The position numbers were made by a program, and so were the translations under genes. A stretch of DNA of 64,000 nt from Endocalyx cinctus (Eukaryota; Ascomycota; Sordariomycetes; Amphisphaeriales; Apiosporaceae), in the NCBI GenBank assembly GCA_001600455.1, contig BCKC01000001.1:124001-188000 (forward strand), in the 5' to 3' direction. Position 1 is the first letter of the stretch, and every line of letters begins with the position of its first letter. Below, piece after piece: positions 34,052 through 45,896 of the stretch. Below the pieces are notes generated by a model. The model saw only the letters and a list, made by a program, of their open reading frames with translations. It searched no databases and was not told where the DNA came from.

Positions 34052-36568
34052 GGTGGGCGATAATTACGTGGTAAAGCTTAGAACCTAGAAGAGGGAGTAT
34101 TTATTCGAGCATGAACCGGCGATATTTTCACCGGTATTCGATATATGTACGGTCGGTGTCGGATTTAATTTGATTTCTTCATGTATATGTGTGATGTATA
34201 TTGAATTTCGAAGTGGGAAAGGTTTCGACGAAGAAAAAAAAAATCAATTCGAATCAGGTAAAAAGACGGAACGATTCCGCGTGGGGGACTTCGCCCCACC
34301 TAAGCACGCTAAATTCCACCTCATCAACTCATATTATATCATATCTCCATGGCTCCCACAAAATAGGCTACACACCAGCGACCACCCACATGTGTACGAG
34401 ATCTATACCGTTTTACGTCTTATTCTAACATGAGGCTAAATGTAGAATCCGTTTATAAAGTTCTTCGTTTACAAGAATTTTATTTTTATTGCGGTCGTTG
34501 GGCGGTACGCACGATTATCATCAAGATTCAATAGCTTGTGGCTAAAAGAAGACTTTCAGCCTCCAACCTTTACTATCTAGCATTAAATTACCCAAGTTAG
34601 AAAGTCGTCCCCTCCTACTGTAAGTTGATGAGCCACAGTCAGTTTAGTCAGGTACATTAGACAACTGTAGGCTCACACTCCATCGCGCAATCTCTTGACC
34701 TCCTCCATCTTCCGAGCAACACATTTCAGAATACTGAGAAAGCAGGCAAGAGTAAATACGATGGTCATTCAGCTATTAAAAGTACGTATCTCCCTAGTCA
34801 CTAAGCTTCGTCTACCCTAGCATGCCCGCCTCACGCTCCAACTTACACCCAGCCCAAGCACGTAGACATAGACTGAAGTTCAAAAACTTTGATGAATTGC
34901 ATGTACTGTTTTACACATGCTAGTAGGAGAAGGAGGAGTCCATAAATGAGTTGAAAGTTATTGGAAAAGAAGTTGGCGTTCATCCGCTCTTTTCTTAAAT
35001 TGGGTTTAAATTACTACTAAGTGGTAGATAACAGTATCTTCGACCTTGAGGTACACAACCTACCTACTCATCATCCCTATATACCAATAACACTTTGCAA
35101 CCTGTAGATCATATTATATTCAAACCCCTTCGAAGCCAGTGGCAATATGAAGGGATTATTTTATTTTATTTTTCTAAAAAAAAAAAAAAAAAAATTGCGG
35201 TGGACGGGTAGTAAAAGACGTAGGTTAGTTAGGCTCATTTCTCAACCATATCATGCCTAACTTTGGAATACGACCTTTCTCCGACAAACACGTTATGAGC
35301 AATGCTCTTTCTTATACTATTTTGCTATTTAATTTCATTATCTACCCTGGTGTTTATCTTCAAGCTCTACACTTGATAACGGTTCAGGGGATAATTGACA
35401 TATATTAGTCCTTCGCTTTTGTAGGAAGAGAACTTAAAAGGCTAGGGGGACACTCATCAAAATAGGTATAATTCGTATTATTTTTATATAATTAAGCGGA
35501 AATTCGTACCGTTACTCACCCCCGAAAGCTTGTGTACATTATTAAAACTGATATGTGAACAAATGAAGCCACCACGAGACAGCCAGGTGGATCATAAATA
35601 CCCCTATTTTCTCTGCAAGTGGTTGTTTAACCTAAAGCACCACTACATATTCAGTGATTTGATATAATTAAGTAATTGTCCTTTTTATAGCTGGGATTGA
35701 AGCGGCCCTGTTCTATTGGGAATAAAGAAGTATGGCAAGACAGGAAAATTACAGTTAATGAAGTAGTTAATGAATTGTGACTCTATCTCACACCCCCTCT
35801 CCCTAAAGGAGACGTTGCCCGTGTAGGTTTGGGTTTGGTCTTGGGCTTGGAGTGTTTAAATTCCATTGTTCAAAACTTTTTTAAAGAACCTAGGATTTTT
35901 AGTGAATAATTAAATTGTTCCGATGAACATGATCTGAGTTTATGAATAGGAGCACATGAGTTGAAGCAGCTTCAAACAGGACAGGATGATAATATTTATT
36001 TATCGCTTGATTTTCAACCAAATCAAAACTTACTTTCCACATTTATATTTTAACATCCTACTATACTTTTAATCCGAAGCTTTCTGAACCGGTCCAAAAA
36101 GCTTTGTTATGTCTAGCTTCTTATACCTTGATCATTAACGTAGAGGTATACTAGTGAATGAGAATGTGAATAATCATCTTCTTCTATCTCTCTTTTATCC
36201 TTCTCCATTCACCCAACTGCTTGTATTAACGTATTAATAACATTCCCCTACTCGCTATATTACTTGTATTAAAGTATCAACAATATTCTCTTCGTTAAAA
36301 ACCGTTAAAAACCCACCAATATGATAAACTTTAAGACTGGTACTTGACCATCTACCACATTTCTTGTCCGCATCACATCTACCACACATCATCTCTACCT
36401 CTCTCTCTCTCTGTCTATTCTATTTTTCTGTAAATACATCTGTATACCCTGTACTACTTCTCACTATCATATACACCTAAGCATCAGTCTACTGCTTCAC
36501 GTAGACTTCGGTATACATTTCAGATTCCATAAAACCTGTCCATTGTACAAACCTACGAAAGAGTTAAA
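34052..36568. other. Gene-free stretch, AT-rich
   Basis: 2.5 kb with only short open frames. It includes an A18-type run near 35175, and the last 250 bases form a C/T-rich leader (CTCTACCTCTCTCTCTCTC near 36400), probably the core promoter and 5' UTR of the next gene. No gene or transposon signature was found. Confidence 0.55.
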
Positions 36569-37717
36569 ATGGAACATAATCGCATTCAACCATCCCGACA
36601 ACCGGAACATGAAAACTCGCTACATAAGTCTCAAGGGACTCTCCCCGGCTTCAGCGGCTCTTTGAGTCAGATAGCTCAGGCTAGCCTAGATCTACTCGAG
36701 AGAAGAAGACACGCCGACTCGAGCCCTTCTGCGGAAGCTCAACAGCATGAGTCAGCTTTACATTCGACAAATGCTGAGGGCCAGAACACGCAATCTATTC
36801 CCGACCACCGCAGCGCCAACCGTAGGAAGACATTTCTAGAGGTCGTATTAATAGAGGACCACAGACCCCAATATGATGGCGCCCACACTACTCTACCTGG
36901 GGGAGATTCCAACACTGTCAACTATAACCCTGCAGAGGTACTTGTTCTGCTGGAGCCTCGGGTAGATCCACCTAACATGGCACCAGTCTCGTCATCAAGC
37001 TCGCAATTCTATAGTCGCCTCTCTGAAGCAGACCGGTTATTCAATCGTATCTCTTCTGAATTACACCAAATATTCGATCGTCACCACTCCGAGTCAGATC
37101 AGAGAACATCCAAAGTGTATTCCCAATACGTTCCTCACTCGCACCCGGGATACTTACCACTGCCATGGGAAGCGCCATCAGGCCGTCCCGACGTAAATTA
37201 TAACGTTGACCCGGCGGACCTGTACGAGTTGCAACGTCTTGAATGGCTATGGCGTACCGAACGGGAACGTATATTAAAGAAATATCCCCCTGACGTCACC
37301 AACGCCAACGGTTCGAGACCTAGAGGAGGCCGCAGCTTATTCAACCTTTTCAACGACTCTGCCCTACCACCCGTCGCTGACGCCGCCAACGGGCCGGCGC
37401 CAACGGCAGCTGCGAATCAGGACATCGTCCCAGCGGCGAGTATCAACGCGGCCGGCGCTAGCCACGCCTCCTCGTCATCGACGCCGTCCAAAAGACGTCG
37501 AAGTCATAGCGACGAGGAGGCGATAATACCTCAACCCGACTCTCCGGCTCCGCCTTCCGCCGAGAGCGGCGATCACCCTAAACGCCCCAAGCGTCGCTGT
37601 CGCGCCGCGAAGAGCTCCGGGGAGTTGAGAATCAGAGAATTCGATCCGCAGGCGTTGCATTCGCGCGGTAAGAAAAAACCTCGAGAGATCAAGCCCAAGC
37701 CGAGGAAATCACCCTAG
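36569..37717 (+). CDS. Disordered, basic protein of unknown function, probably nuclear
   Basis: An intronless gene of 382 residues that I do not recognise. The first 160 residues are polar and low complexity. A more ordered, helix-compatible block follows (FYSRLSEADRLFNRISSELH...PADLYELQRLEWLWRTERER, about residues 150-250). The C-terminus is Ala/Ser/Pro-rich and carries several basic clusters (SKRRRSHSD, KRPKRRCRAAK, RGKKKPREIKPKPRKSP) that look like nuclear localisation signals. No signal peptide, membrane segment, zinc finger or catalytic motif is visible. The frame stays open for over 1.1 kb with higher GC than its flanks, which supports it being a real gene. Confidence 0.75.
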   Translation: MEHNRIQPSRQPEHENSLHKSQGTLPGFSGSLSQIAQASLDLLERRRHADSSPSAEAQQHESALHSTNAEGQNTQSIPDHRSANRRKTFLEVVLIEDHRPQYDGAHTTLPGGDSNTVNYNPAEVLVLLEPRVDPPNMAPVSSSSSQFYSRLSEADRLFNRISSELHQIFDRHHSESDQRTSKVYSQYVPHSHPGYLPLPWEAPSGRPDVNYNVDPADLYELQRLEWLWRTERERILKKYPPDVTNANGSRPRGGRSLFNLFNDSALPPVADAANGPAPTAAANQDIVPAASINAAGASHASSSSTPSKRRRSHSDEEAIIPQPDSPAPPSAESGDHPKRPKRRCRAAKSSGELRIREFDPQALHSRGKKKPREIKPKPRKSP

Positions 37718-38469
37718 CGTTATAATATCCGCTGGGCTCCTTTCGAATACGAGGACAAAATGATGCACGTTCTCTGACGCGGCCCGCCTCTAAGAAGCGC
37801 GAGGTTGGAAGTCGGCTTATGCTGTTCAAAAGATGGATGGGGGGGGAGGGGGGAGGTACAAGGTTGATTTACTTCTATATCGGAGTTTAGGGGTTTCCTC
37901 TCTCTCCAGAGCTCTCTTTCTCTCCGGATCTGCTTTTTTCTTTCAATTTTCACTTTCATTTTCATTGTCGATTTCACTGACTACTTTCGCCGTCCTTGAA
38001 GTTATTTATACCTGTCTTTCCGTTTAATTATATTCGCTTCGTTTTGTCTTTCCTAGCTAGTACATAGGGGATGCATCAAAAAGGGGGAGGGGAGGGAGAG
38101 ACATCACTAAGCGCAGCAGTTTCGCCATTTCGACTAGGGATAATATCAGGCGGCCCCTACAGTTGATCATGGCTTTTACTTACTTCAAAATAGTTTCTCT
38201 GAGCGTTATGAGCGGTGTTTTACACTTTCTGATTTCTGTATGATCGGGTCGGTTTATTTGCTTTCCTACGGTTCTGGGACACTCGAGTTACTGGACATGG
38301 AGTCTGGCTACACGGCACCTCGCGGACTATGGCTGGGTTCGTTTCGGTTCGTTTTGTTTATAGTAATTCGCCCGCTTTAGTCTATAATAGCTTGATGTAA
38401 TGTACAGAGGAAAAGAAGTTCCGCGTTATTCCATGAATCTAAATGAAATATGTACACATATGTATCCTG
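37718..38469. other. Spacer between convergent genes
   Basis: 750 bases between two convergent stops. Contains a G10-type purine run (37836-37855) and T/C-rich DNA. No gene. Confidence 0.5.
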
Positions 38470-40333
38470 CTACGCCGCGACAACAGCTAACATAGCAGTG
38501 AATAAAAGTAGTGCAGCGGCGCTACCTACACCACTTACTCTGCCTGCCTTGCTCGGCGTTTCGGTCGGCGTTGCCGCGCTGCTAGTATTAGTAGCCGAGC
38601 CGTCGACGACGGCGATTCGGCCATCAAGCTCGAAGTCTACGGGGCTAACGCTCTGGATATACTCGACGAGGACTTCGTCCAGGGTATCCAAAACCACGAC
38701 ATCATCAACAGGCTCGAAGAAATTATCACCGCCACCCGTCAAGAAATCAATAGTAACGATCGTATACTCCGTATCCGTATCGGCGTTAACCTCGTCCTCG
38801 CCGATAACGAGGCTCACCAGCCGAGATCCCGCCGCGTTGGCCGGGTTATACTCGATCTTGACGCCCTTGCTAACCTGCAGGAACGAGGTGACTTCCTTCC
38901 CGTTGGTCTGGCTGACGGCGCTTACGATACCCTCGATAATCGCCCAGATCTCCGAGCCCGTAAACGTGACCTCGACCACGGCGTTGCCGAACGGGAAAGA
39001 CGTGAGCACCTCGCCCCGCGTGATCGGCCCTTCGTCGATCGACGCTCGGATCCCGCCCGCGTTCACGATGCCGAAGGCGGCCGAACTGCCGCCGTCGATG
39101 CGGTATTGAAGAATAGCGCTGGGTAGTAAATTGTTAGTCTTTTTTTTTTTTTCCCTCAAATCTTTCTTTTCTTTCAAGAAGGAAAAAAAAAAAAGCTACA
39201 TAATAGAATAGAATAAATACTTACTCTGAGATGAAATCACCGAGGGTGCACTCCTTCTCCTGACAAGTCGACTGGTCGAGCACGATATTGCTCTCTCCGA
39301 CCTCCTCGGCGGCGAAAGCCTCGAACGGCTTGCGCCACTCGTCGATCTGGGTCTGGAGGTCCTCGTCCTGGGCCGTCGTGTTGGTCATGTGGATAGGAGC
39401 GCCGTGGTAGGCGAGGATCTTGCCGTCGGCGTCGTACGTCACGTCGATGTAGCCTAGGTACTCGCCCCAGCGGTACGCCGTGACGATGAACACCTCGTCG
39501 CCGTCCTGGTTCGTCTCGATGGTCGGGTACGGCCCCTCGGCGTCCTCCATGTCGCCCAGGAGCGTGTGCGAGTGTCCGCCCATGATCAGCTGCAGGCCCG
39601 TCGTCTCCCGCGCCAATCGCTGGTCCTCGTCGTACCCGATGTGCGTGATGGCGGCGATGCGGGTGATGTTCGTCGTGCTCCGGATCTCGTCGATCGAGGA
39701 TTGGACGGCCGCCACGACGTCGCCAAACGTCGTGCCATCGCCCGGACTGCTGATGCTGGGTACGGTCTCGGTTGTGACGCCGATGATCGCGAGTTCGTAC
39801 TCCTCAAATATGTGGTACGGCTTGATGGTCGCGTTCAGCTTGGGGTTGTCGGAGTGGACGTTGGCGGAGACTATGGGAAAAGTCAGGTTCTGGAGAAAAT
39901 CGCCGAGCAGGTCGTCGCCGGCGTCCCACTCGTGGTTTCCGAGCGTCATGGCGTCGAATCCCATCTGATTGAGCGTCTCGGCGATTTTCTCCCCCTTGTA
40001 GAAGGTGTAGAAGAGCGTGCCCTGGAACTCGTCTCCGACGTTGAGCCAGAGGCTGTCCGGATGGGTGGGTCGGGTCTCGTCAATAACCGTCTTGATGCGC
40101 GCGTACCCGCCGTAGCAGCCCTTCTCCGGACTCGTGCAGTCGGTCCCCGAGGACGAGTACTCGTCCAGATGAGCGTGCACGTCATTCACGTGGTAGAAGG
40201 AGATGTTGTAGTTGCCCGCATCGTCAATGAACCGCTTCGACGCTCGTTTACTGTACAGCGACACCTCTCCCGTCCCAGCTAGAGCCAAACCCGCGAGGCC
40301 GGCAGTTGCGAGGGCAATGGATGATCGCACCAT
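38470..40333 (-). CDS. Secreted, GPI-anchored 5'-nucleotidase-family phosphoesterase
   Basis: Two exons, 40333-39225 and 39118-38470, encode 585 residues. A signal peptide (SSIALATAGLAGLALAG) is followed by metallophosphoesterase motifs: NDVHAHLDEY near residue 51, GDEFQGT, LGNHEWDAG, HIGYDEDQRLA and GGHSHT. The 5'-nucleotidase C-terminal domain starts with DAILQYRIDGG at the exon join and contains NAGGIRASIDEGPITRGEV and FLTGGGDNFF, the substrate-stacking region. The Ser/Thr-rich tail and terminal hydrophobic helix (AAALLLFTAMLAVVAA) indicate GPI anchoring at the cell surface. The expected role is hydrolysis of extracellular nucleotides or related phosphoesters for phosphate and purine scavenging. 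Confidence 0.92.
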
Positions 40334-43300
40334 TTTTGCAGCTTTTTTTTTGTCCCCTTATAAGCGCGAGTCTTTCCTCATATACGCAACTGATTTAACA
40401 GCTACTCTACCTATTTGTCTAGTAAAAGTAGGAGATACGTACTATCAACTCTTTCCTAGTCACACGTAAAACGACGAGCACGTAATGGCAGGTTGACTGA
40501 AAGTGCGAGAAGAAAAAAAAAAAAGGGCGAAATAGAGCAGCGAACGCGCGAATGCTTAAATAACTGGTTCGGAATAAGTTTTGGCGTGTTTTTGCATAGG
40601 TATTTTATAAATGCATCTTGGCATACAGGGACAGTTTGCGTATATTGACAGGCGTCAGAGCTATCACCGCTGCAAATCCATCGCCCAGCTCCGACCACGT
40701 TGCTCCCGAGCTTCCAAATCTAGACAGCCCAAGCCGATCCTATCTTTACATATTAAATGTGGTCTCCACGTGCGTCCGTAGCGTCGGGATTGTGGTGGCA
40801 TTTGGAGAGGAAGAGTAGAAATGCATACTATGATAAGGGTTAGGATTCACGTGTACCCTCTCTTTCTTGTCTCACTCTCTTGGCAGCTAAGATTGTCTTG
40901 TTTTTCTCTTTTATCTTTCACTGTTTTTCCGTCCCATAGTCCCCCATTTCGTGTTTTGTCCGCTTATCCAGATCAACCAGGTACGGAGATGGAGTTGTTC
41001 TTGGCGGACATGGTGTCGATAGATAACTCGAGCTTGAAAGATTTGATTCTCCTGTTACCTAACAAGTAGATTTATATTTCTTTGGTCAAAAGGTTTGATC
41101 ATTTTCCGAAAATGTAACGTTTTGGTACATAAGAACCCTGTTCTGGCTTATTGAGATATCTGAAATCCTCGATCTTATGAAGCAGCAGTTCTCTAAGTGA
41201 TCATTATCAAGGTTGGTAAGGCTATCGTCGTCTTCTATTTATTGGAGGCTATCAGAACCATAACACTCGAAGCTACTAAATATAAATCACGCATTGGGGT
41301 ATACCTAGGCACTAGGTACCTAAGTCCACTACTTAATTAGTTAACTTAAGTACTTAACTACTGCGGAGGAGCCCTATGGCTTACTGTCACAGCGGAGCTG
41401 CTAGGCGCTTACACCGAACTGACAGAGTAACTAGCGCAAACCTTGAAAGGATTAATCAACTCTAAATAACCTCTCTGCCTCTTAAGAGCTGGGTCCGTGC
41501 CCTGATGCATTCTGTTTGTACTGTACAAAGTATATACTAGAGGTGAGCTTACCAGCCCACAGAACGTCCTGAGTTTACATTACAATTTTTACTATAACTT
41601 GAATTATTCATTATAATGTTATTGCTGTATTATTACATAATATGCCTTAAACTATGTACTTATGCAGAAAAGTATGTATTTAAAGGCTTTTAAAGATGGT
41701 TCCGTAGAGGCGTGTAGAAGACCCTTCGTAAACTCAGGCATATCCATTAAGATCCTTGGAAATCACTTCTTTCTTTTCTCATTCTTTACCGAGGGCCTAC
41801 AGATAGTCGTAATGCCACTTTTATCTTCGATCGATGATTATATAAGTCTATGGCAGCAGTAAGAGGACTTACAAGATCTGTCAAACATGAAGACTTCAAC
41901 TGAGATCAAATATAATGTTATTCAAGATTTCGTTATTTCAGACATGTTTGATGATGGCGAGTGTCATATTTCTATCTGCTACATATTTTCTGTCTGAGAT
42001 ATATATCCTACTCACATACCACCGTATCATCTCTCGCTTGTCTACCATCCCTGGAAAATTATATGCAAAACTCTACGAGCTCGCCAGCAACCAGTCAATG
42101 TAACCTCCCTCGAATGTATATATGGTCACGCACGAAGGTACTTGTCTGCGATAGCCACCGAGGAAGGAATTCATAATAGTATCATGGATTATATCGTGAT
42201 GGTAGGAGGATGTGTGGATACGGTATATTATTCTATTTCAGCAAGCACGTTGACCAAAAGAGAAACTATCATAATGTAAACATCACCAGAAGATCGGCCG
42301 CACCATGCTTATAAGACGTAATTGTAGAACTGGTGAGAAGGTCAAGTCAGATAACCATTACTGTGACTACCTCATCTTTACTAAGTTAAGCAGAGCAGTA
42401 TTTTGTAGCAAAAAAAAAAACTTTAACAAGTGACGGCAGTTTCCCGTCGCATGTTCAGATTTTCATTGAAGGGCCATGATGATATATATGATTTTTAATG
42501 TCGTACATTTGGTTTCCGAGAAAATGTTGGATGGAAACCCATTTCTTGCAAGTCATATATAGCCTACCTGCAGTCCTCTCAGGTTTCCTTCACTTCATCA
42601 AAGACTTACAAAGGAGGTGAGTCGCAGTACAGATAGTGTATGAACGAGGACTCGGGCTGTCAGGCATGCCTACGAGCGATGCCTATCCCAAATACGACGA
42701 CAATATTGTATCTTTTAAGGTGTCGTTAATATGCCAGTTAAATATTTCTGGCCTGGATGATTCATAATTCAGGATATTTGGCCTAAATAGATCTCGTAAT
42801 AGTTAAAGAGGACCGTTTTATCGACACTTGACTGATCAGTGACCGAACCGAGCCTGGGTAAAAGCATCAAATGCGTTGTTTTCGATTCGTCGAAAATAAA
42901 GGCCGATGTAAAACCCATAACCCCCCCCCCCCCCCCCTTATGGGCGCTTCTACCAACTCCAATCGGCACGTTTTGATAGAATAGGATGAGATAGGAAGAT
43001 GACCTTCTGAAATGGAGGCAAGTAGGTGCTTGGTGAACGAGACTAACAAACGTGTAGCCGCGAAATTGGTTTGGTCGTTCCACACATATATATATTAGTT
43101 TCTTTACTTTGTAGACTGACTTATATTCATTGCCTCGAGACCAAAAAGCTTAAATTAACTATTCTCATCTGATCATAAACATATATATATCAGGAGGATG
43201 ATACTCTATAGAAAGTTCAGGTCTACTCGCTGGAGACACGCGAAATCTTTGATAGCTTCTTGGCAGACGGAACCAGAGACAAGGGGCCGAGGGTTTCTCT

Positions 43301-43706
43301 TTTTTTTTTCGGTAGACTAAGCTGAGCCATCTGGAGTAACTACCGATATCAAAATCGATTCGGTCCTCAGCGACCAGCCCGCGAGGAGGAATAGAGAGCT
43401 TCAGCTTGGTTGTCGATTATGCAGACAATAAACCAGACGTACACACGTATATGGTGACGCTGTGAACAAAACTCGGTCCTATGCACCGGCCCTCAAAAGT
43501 AACAACATCTAACTGCATCATCTATTTATGCAGAGTATGTTGACCGACACAGTCTAAGCACTGGAAAATATTCCAAATAACCCGTACTTGACCGGTGTAT
43601 CCCAATGCCTCCCCTTCTGCCACCGCCTGCGCTCTATTCGCATCGCGTAGGATCATTAATTGCAAGACGCGACTGGAAATCCTATCTTGACCCCCCTTGC
43701 TAGCGG
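40334..43706. other. Gene-poor 3.4 kb region
   Basis: No supported gene. Several frames of 60-105 codons exist (for example 40821-41069 plus and 42769-43083 minus) but show no domain and are short. A TACCTA-rich patch is at 41298-41362, and a C17 homopolymer framed by an inverted repeat is at 42914-42944. Confidence 0.55.
42914..42944. repeat. C17 homopolymer between perfect 7-base inverted repeats
   Basis: CCCATAA directly precedes 17 consecutive C residues, and TTATGGG directly follows, so the arms are exact reverse complements around the homopolymer. Nothing coding is supported here. Confidence 0.9.
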
Positions 43707-44099
43707 CTACTCAGAAGCCGTCATACCCGCGAGTCCCCAAAGGGCGATAAGGGTAACATTAATCAATCGAACGGGAGCCTTGTCGCGATTGCCGTAATAC
43801 CAAATCAGAAGTACGTCGGCGAACCCACAATACGCTCCCATAATCGCCATAGTCGTATCGACGGCGGCGAGGTTACCCTGGAGGTAAAAAGCGAAGACCA
43901 AGAGGCCTAACGTGCTGGTTCTCATCGTGTGCCCGTAATAAACAACTTGAGCTTCGGGGGAATCGGCCGTGTTTTCAGACATGCCGTAAGTCTTGAGTGC
44001 TTGTTGCGGTTTCTTCAGGCCATGAAAAAGTCCGCCAAAAAACATAGGGGTAGCACATAGGAGGGCCGGAAGATGGCGTAACGAAAAGGGGGGGAGCAT
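43707..44099 (-). CDS. DUF4267-like small integral membrane protein
   Basis: A single exon of 130 residues from the first in-frame ATG (44099); the frame is open further upstream but without ATG. Four hydrophobic helices are visible: MFFGGLFHGL, TSTLGLLVFAFYLQG, MAIMGAYCGFADVLLIWYYG and VTLIALWGLAG. The arrangement (a short first helix, a YGM/ENTADSPEAQ loop, RTSTLGLLVFAF, then GFADVLLIWYYGNRDKA) fits the DUF4267 family of bacterial and fungal membrane proteins with unknown function. No partner gene is adjacent. It lies in a decayed neighbourhood but is itself intact. Confidence 0.8.
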   Translation of the reverse strand: MLPPFSLRHLPALLCATPMFFGGLFHGLKKPQQALKTYGMSENTADSPEAQVVYYGHTMRTSTLGLLVFAFYLQGNLAAVDTTMAIMGAYCGFADVLLIWYYGNRDKAPVRLINVTLIALWGLAGMTASE

Positions 44100-45319
44100 G
44101 TTGACGGCTTTTATGCGGTGGGTCAATGGCAAGTAAGTAGGTATTGAGCAAGGAGGTTATAGCTGTATGTTTCGAGATTCGCCAATTGATCAGAACAATG
44201 AATTTGCTCTTTCTTATACCTAGAAGACTTTAACATGAAGGATAGGATTAAAGCGAGTCCACAGTGGAGCTAAGTTCTCGACCTGACAGCCAACAACCGA
44301 GTCAAGCAGTAAGGCAGGTAATTGTGGGCCATACCGGCTCCAGACCACTTGGGTGTAGGATACGTCTAGTTTTTTTTTTGTTTGCCGATTGGATACACGT
44401 TTTCATTTGAAAGCCCTGTAGACGTGTTCAACGCAGGTTATGAAACGTTAAAGCCAGAATACTGACTCACCTCAAAATTGAAAAAGTCTGTCTACCTACT
44501 CGAAGGTCTGATGCAGAAAATAACGGCTGTGACTCTTGATCTATCACATATTGTTGCCCCACAAGGAAACCCATCAATCAGTTACACATGTTGGTCCCTC
44601 TTCCAGGCCCGGAGTGCTGGTGACACACCGTAGTCTTTGAGTATGGAAACTGAGATGAAAGTTTATACAGCCGAATATCTTCCTTGACATTGATGGTTCT
44701 ATCCAGTTGATGAAGTATGTGACAAGTATTGTTAACCTTATACGGTCGGGTAGAACCCAGGGAATGCAGACGTCTCTGTTTGCATCTACAACTTCGGTGC
44801 CTTCCACATGGTGTCGTAGGCTATCACAGTGCAAGATAACCGGCAAGCTATCCGTGTCAGGATACCGCAACAAATTCGAGTCTGAGTACATAGATATGTA
44901 TATAAGAAGCAAACTAACCTTGCTACTCTGAGTTGATCTTCTCGTGGGGTTTACACGAACCGGTATGCCGACACCCGCGCAGGTAAAATTATCACGGCGA
45001 CAGCCAAACTATTCTTTTTAATTTGGTCTAGCCTCCACGTGTAAACGGGAACGTGGTTCTCAACAGCAAACGGATAATCTAAGCACTGTTCTTGGTTGAT
45101 ACCGTCGTTGGTTGGAAGATTTATTCATCTCACTTGCAACATTTTCTGTTGCGTTTGTCGGTCGGATTCACTATTGCTCCGAGGACATCATGCAATTACT
45201 TGGATCAGGAAGCACCGTATCAACCAACTAAGAAATTGATACATTTCTCTTCCAATCACTCTTCCAAGTATCGTTATCTTCAACGCACATACCTTAAATT
45301 ATCTTCACTACCTGCTATG
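44100..45319. other. Gene-free spacer
   Basis: 1.2 kb with no supported gene. A minus-strand frame at 44574-44912 has no recognisable domain. Confidence 0.5.
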
Positions 45320-45896
45320 TCGGATAACGAAGCCGCGAGACTCTACGATGGCATATCAGTCTCGTCCGATAGCTCGATGACGATGTGCACGCCGACGCAC
45401 ACGACGAATGTCAAGACTCTGACATATGCAAGCATGTACAATGATCTCTTGCGGTGCCTACCGCTCGATTGGGACGTCGGGAGCAGGGATGTGGCTGCGC
45501 CGGGAAAAAGACGTATGTGATCCGCGTCCGCGATTCGGATAAGGTCCCGTCTCTACCGGCAGGGCAAAATTTAGGCCTGGTGGGCTACGTTGAAATCGAC
45601 GCCGTCAAGTACGGGTGGCGCCGACACTGCATTCAGAGCAACAACAAGTTTGGGTTTCATCCGAGTCCTGGGTCAGAAACTACCTCGGGCGCGACGGCAG
45701 TGGCGGGTTTTGAGCTCAGGCTAAGGCGCGTTTGTTGTGGGAGTATCCTGGAGTCACGAAGTATCAGGATCAAGTATGCCAATTCTTATCGCCCCATTGG
45801 TTTGTGTGGCTTAAGTTCATGGGCGCGAAGCAAGGTCGGAAGCTGATTGTTGATGTTCGAAATGTCGAGGAGGCTAGAGTTTGTAGAGGTGCATGA
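45320..45896 (+). pseudogene. Unknown gene broken by two frameshifts
   Basis: Three abutting open segments in three frames look like one decayed intronless gene. The first starts at the ATG at 45320 (MSDNEAARLYDGISVSSDSS) and stops at 45518 shortly after an A5 run. The second continues in the next frame with coding-like sequence (KKTYVIRVRDSDKVPSLPAG, then GLVGYVEIDAVKYGWRRHC) to about 45725. The third, from about 45730 to the stop at 45894-45896, reads ARLLWEYPGVTKYQDQVCQF, then LSPHWFVWLKFMGAKQGRKL. GC content is higher than in the flanks across all three pieces. I do not recognise the family. An alternative is sequencing or assembly error, which would restore a gene of about 190 residues. 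Confidence 0.5.

Noticed and set aside
40821..41069. Plus-strand open frame ending LKDLILLLPNK
   Set aside because: Only the end looks coding-like; no domain, no splice partner and no upstream coding sequence was found.
42769..43083. Minus-strand open frames across the C17 run
   Set aside because: The frames exist only because the homopolymer codes glycine; no family similarity.
44574..44912. Minus-strand 112-codon open frame
   Set aside because: No recognised domain, AT-rich composition equal to its flanks, and no supporting splice or start context.
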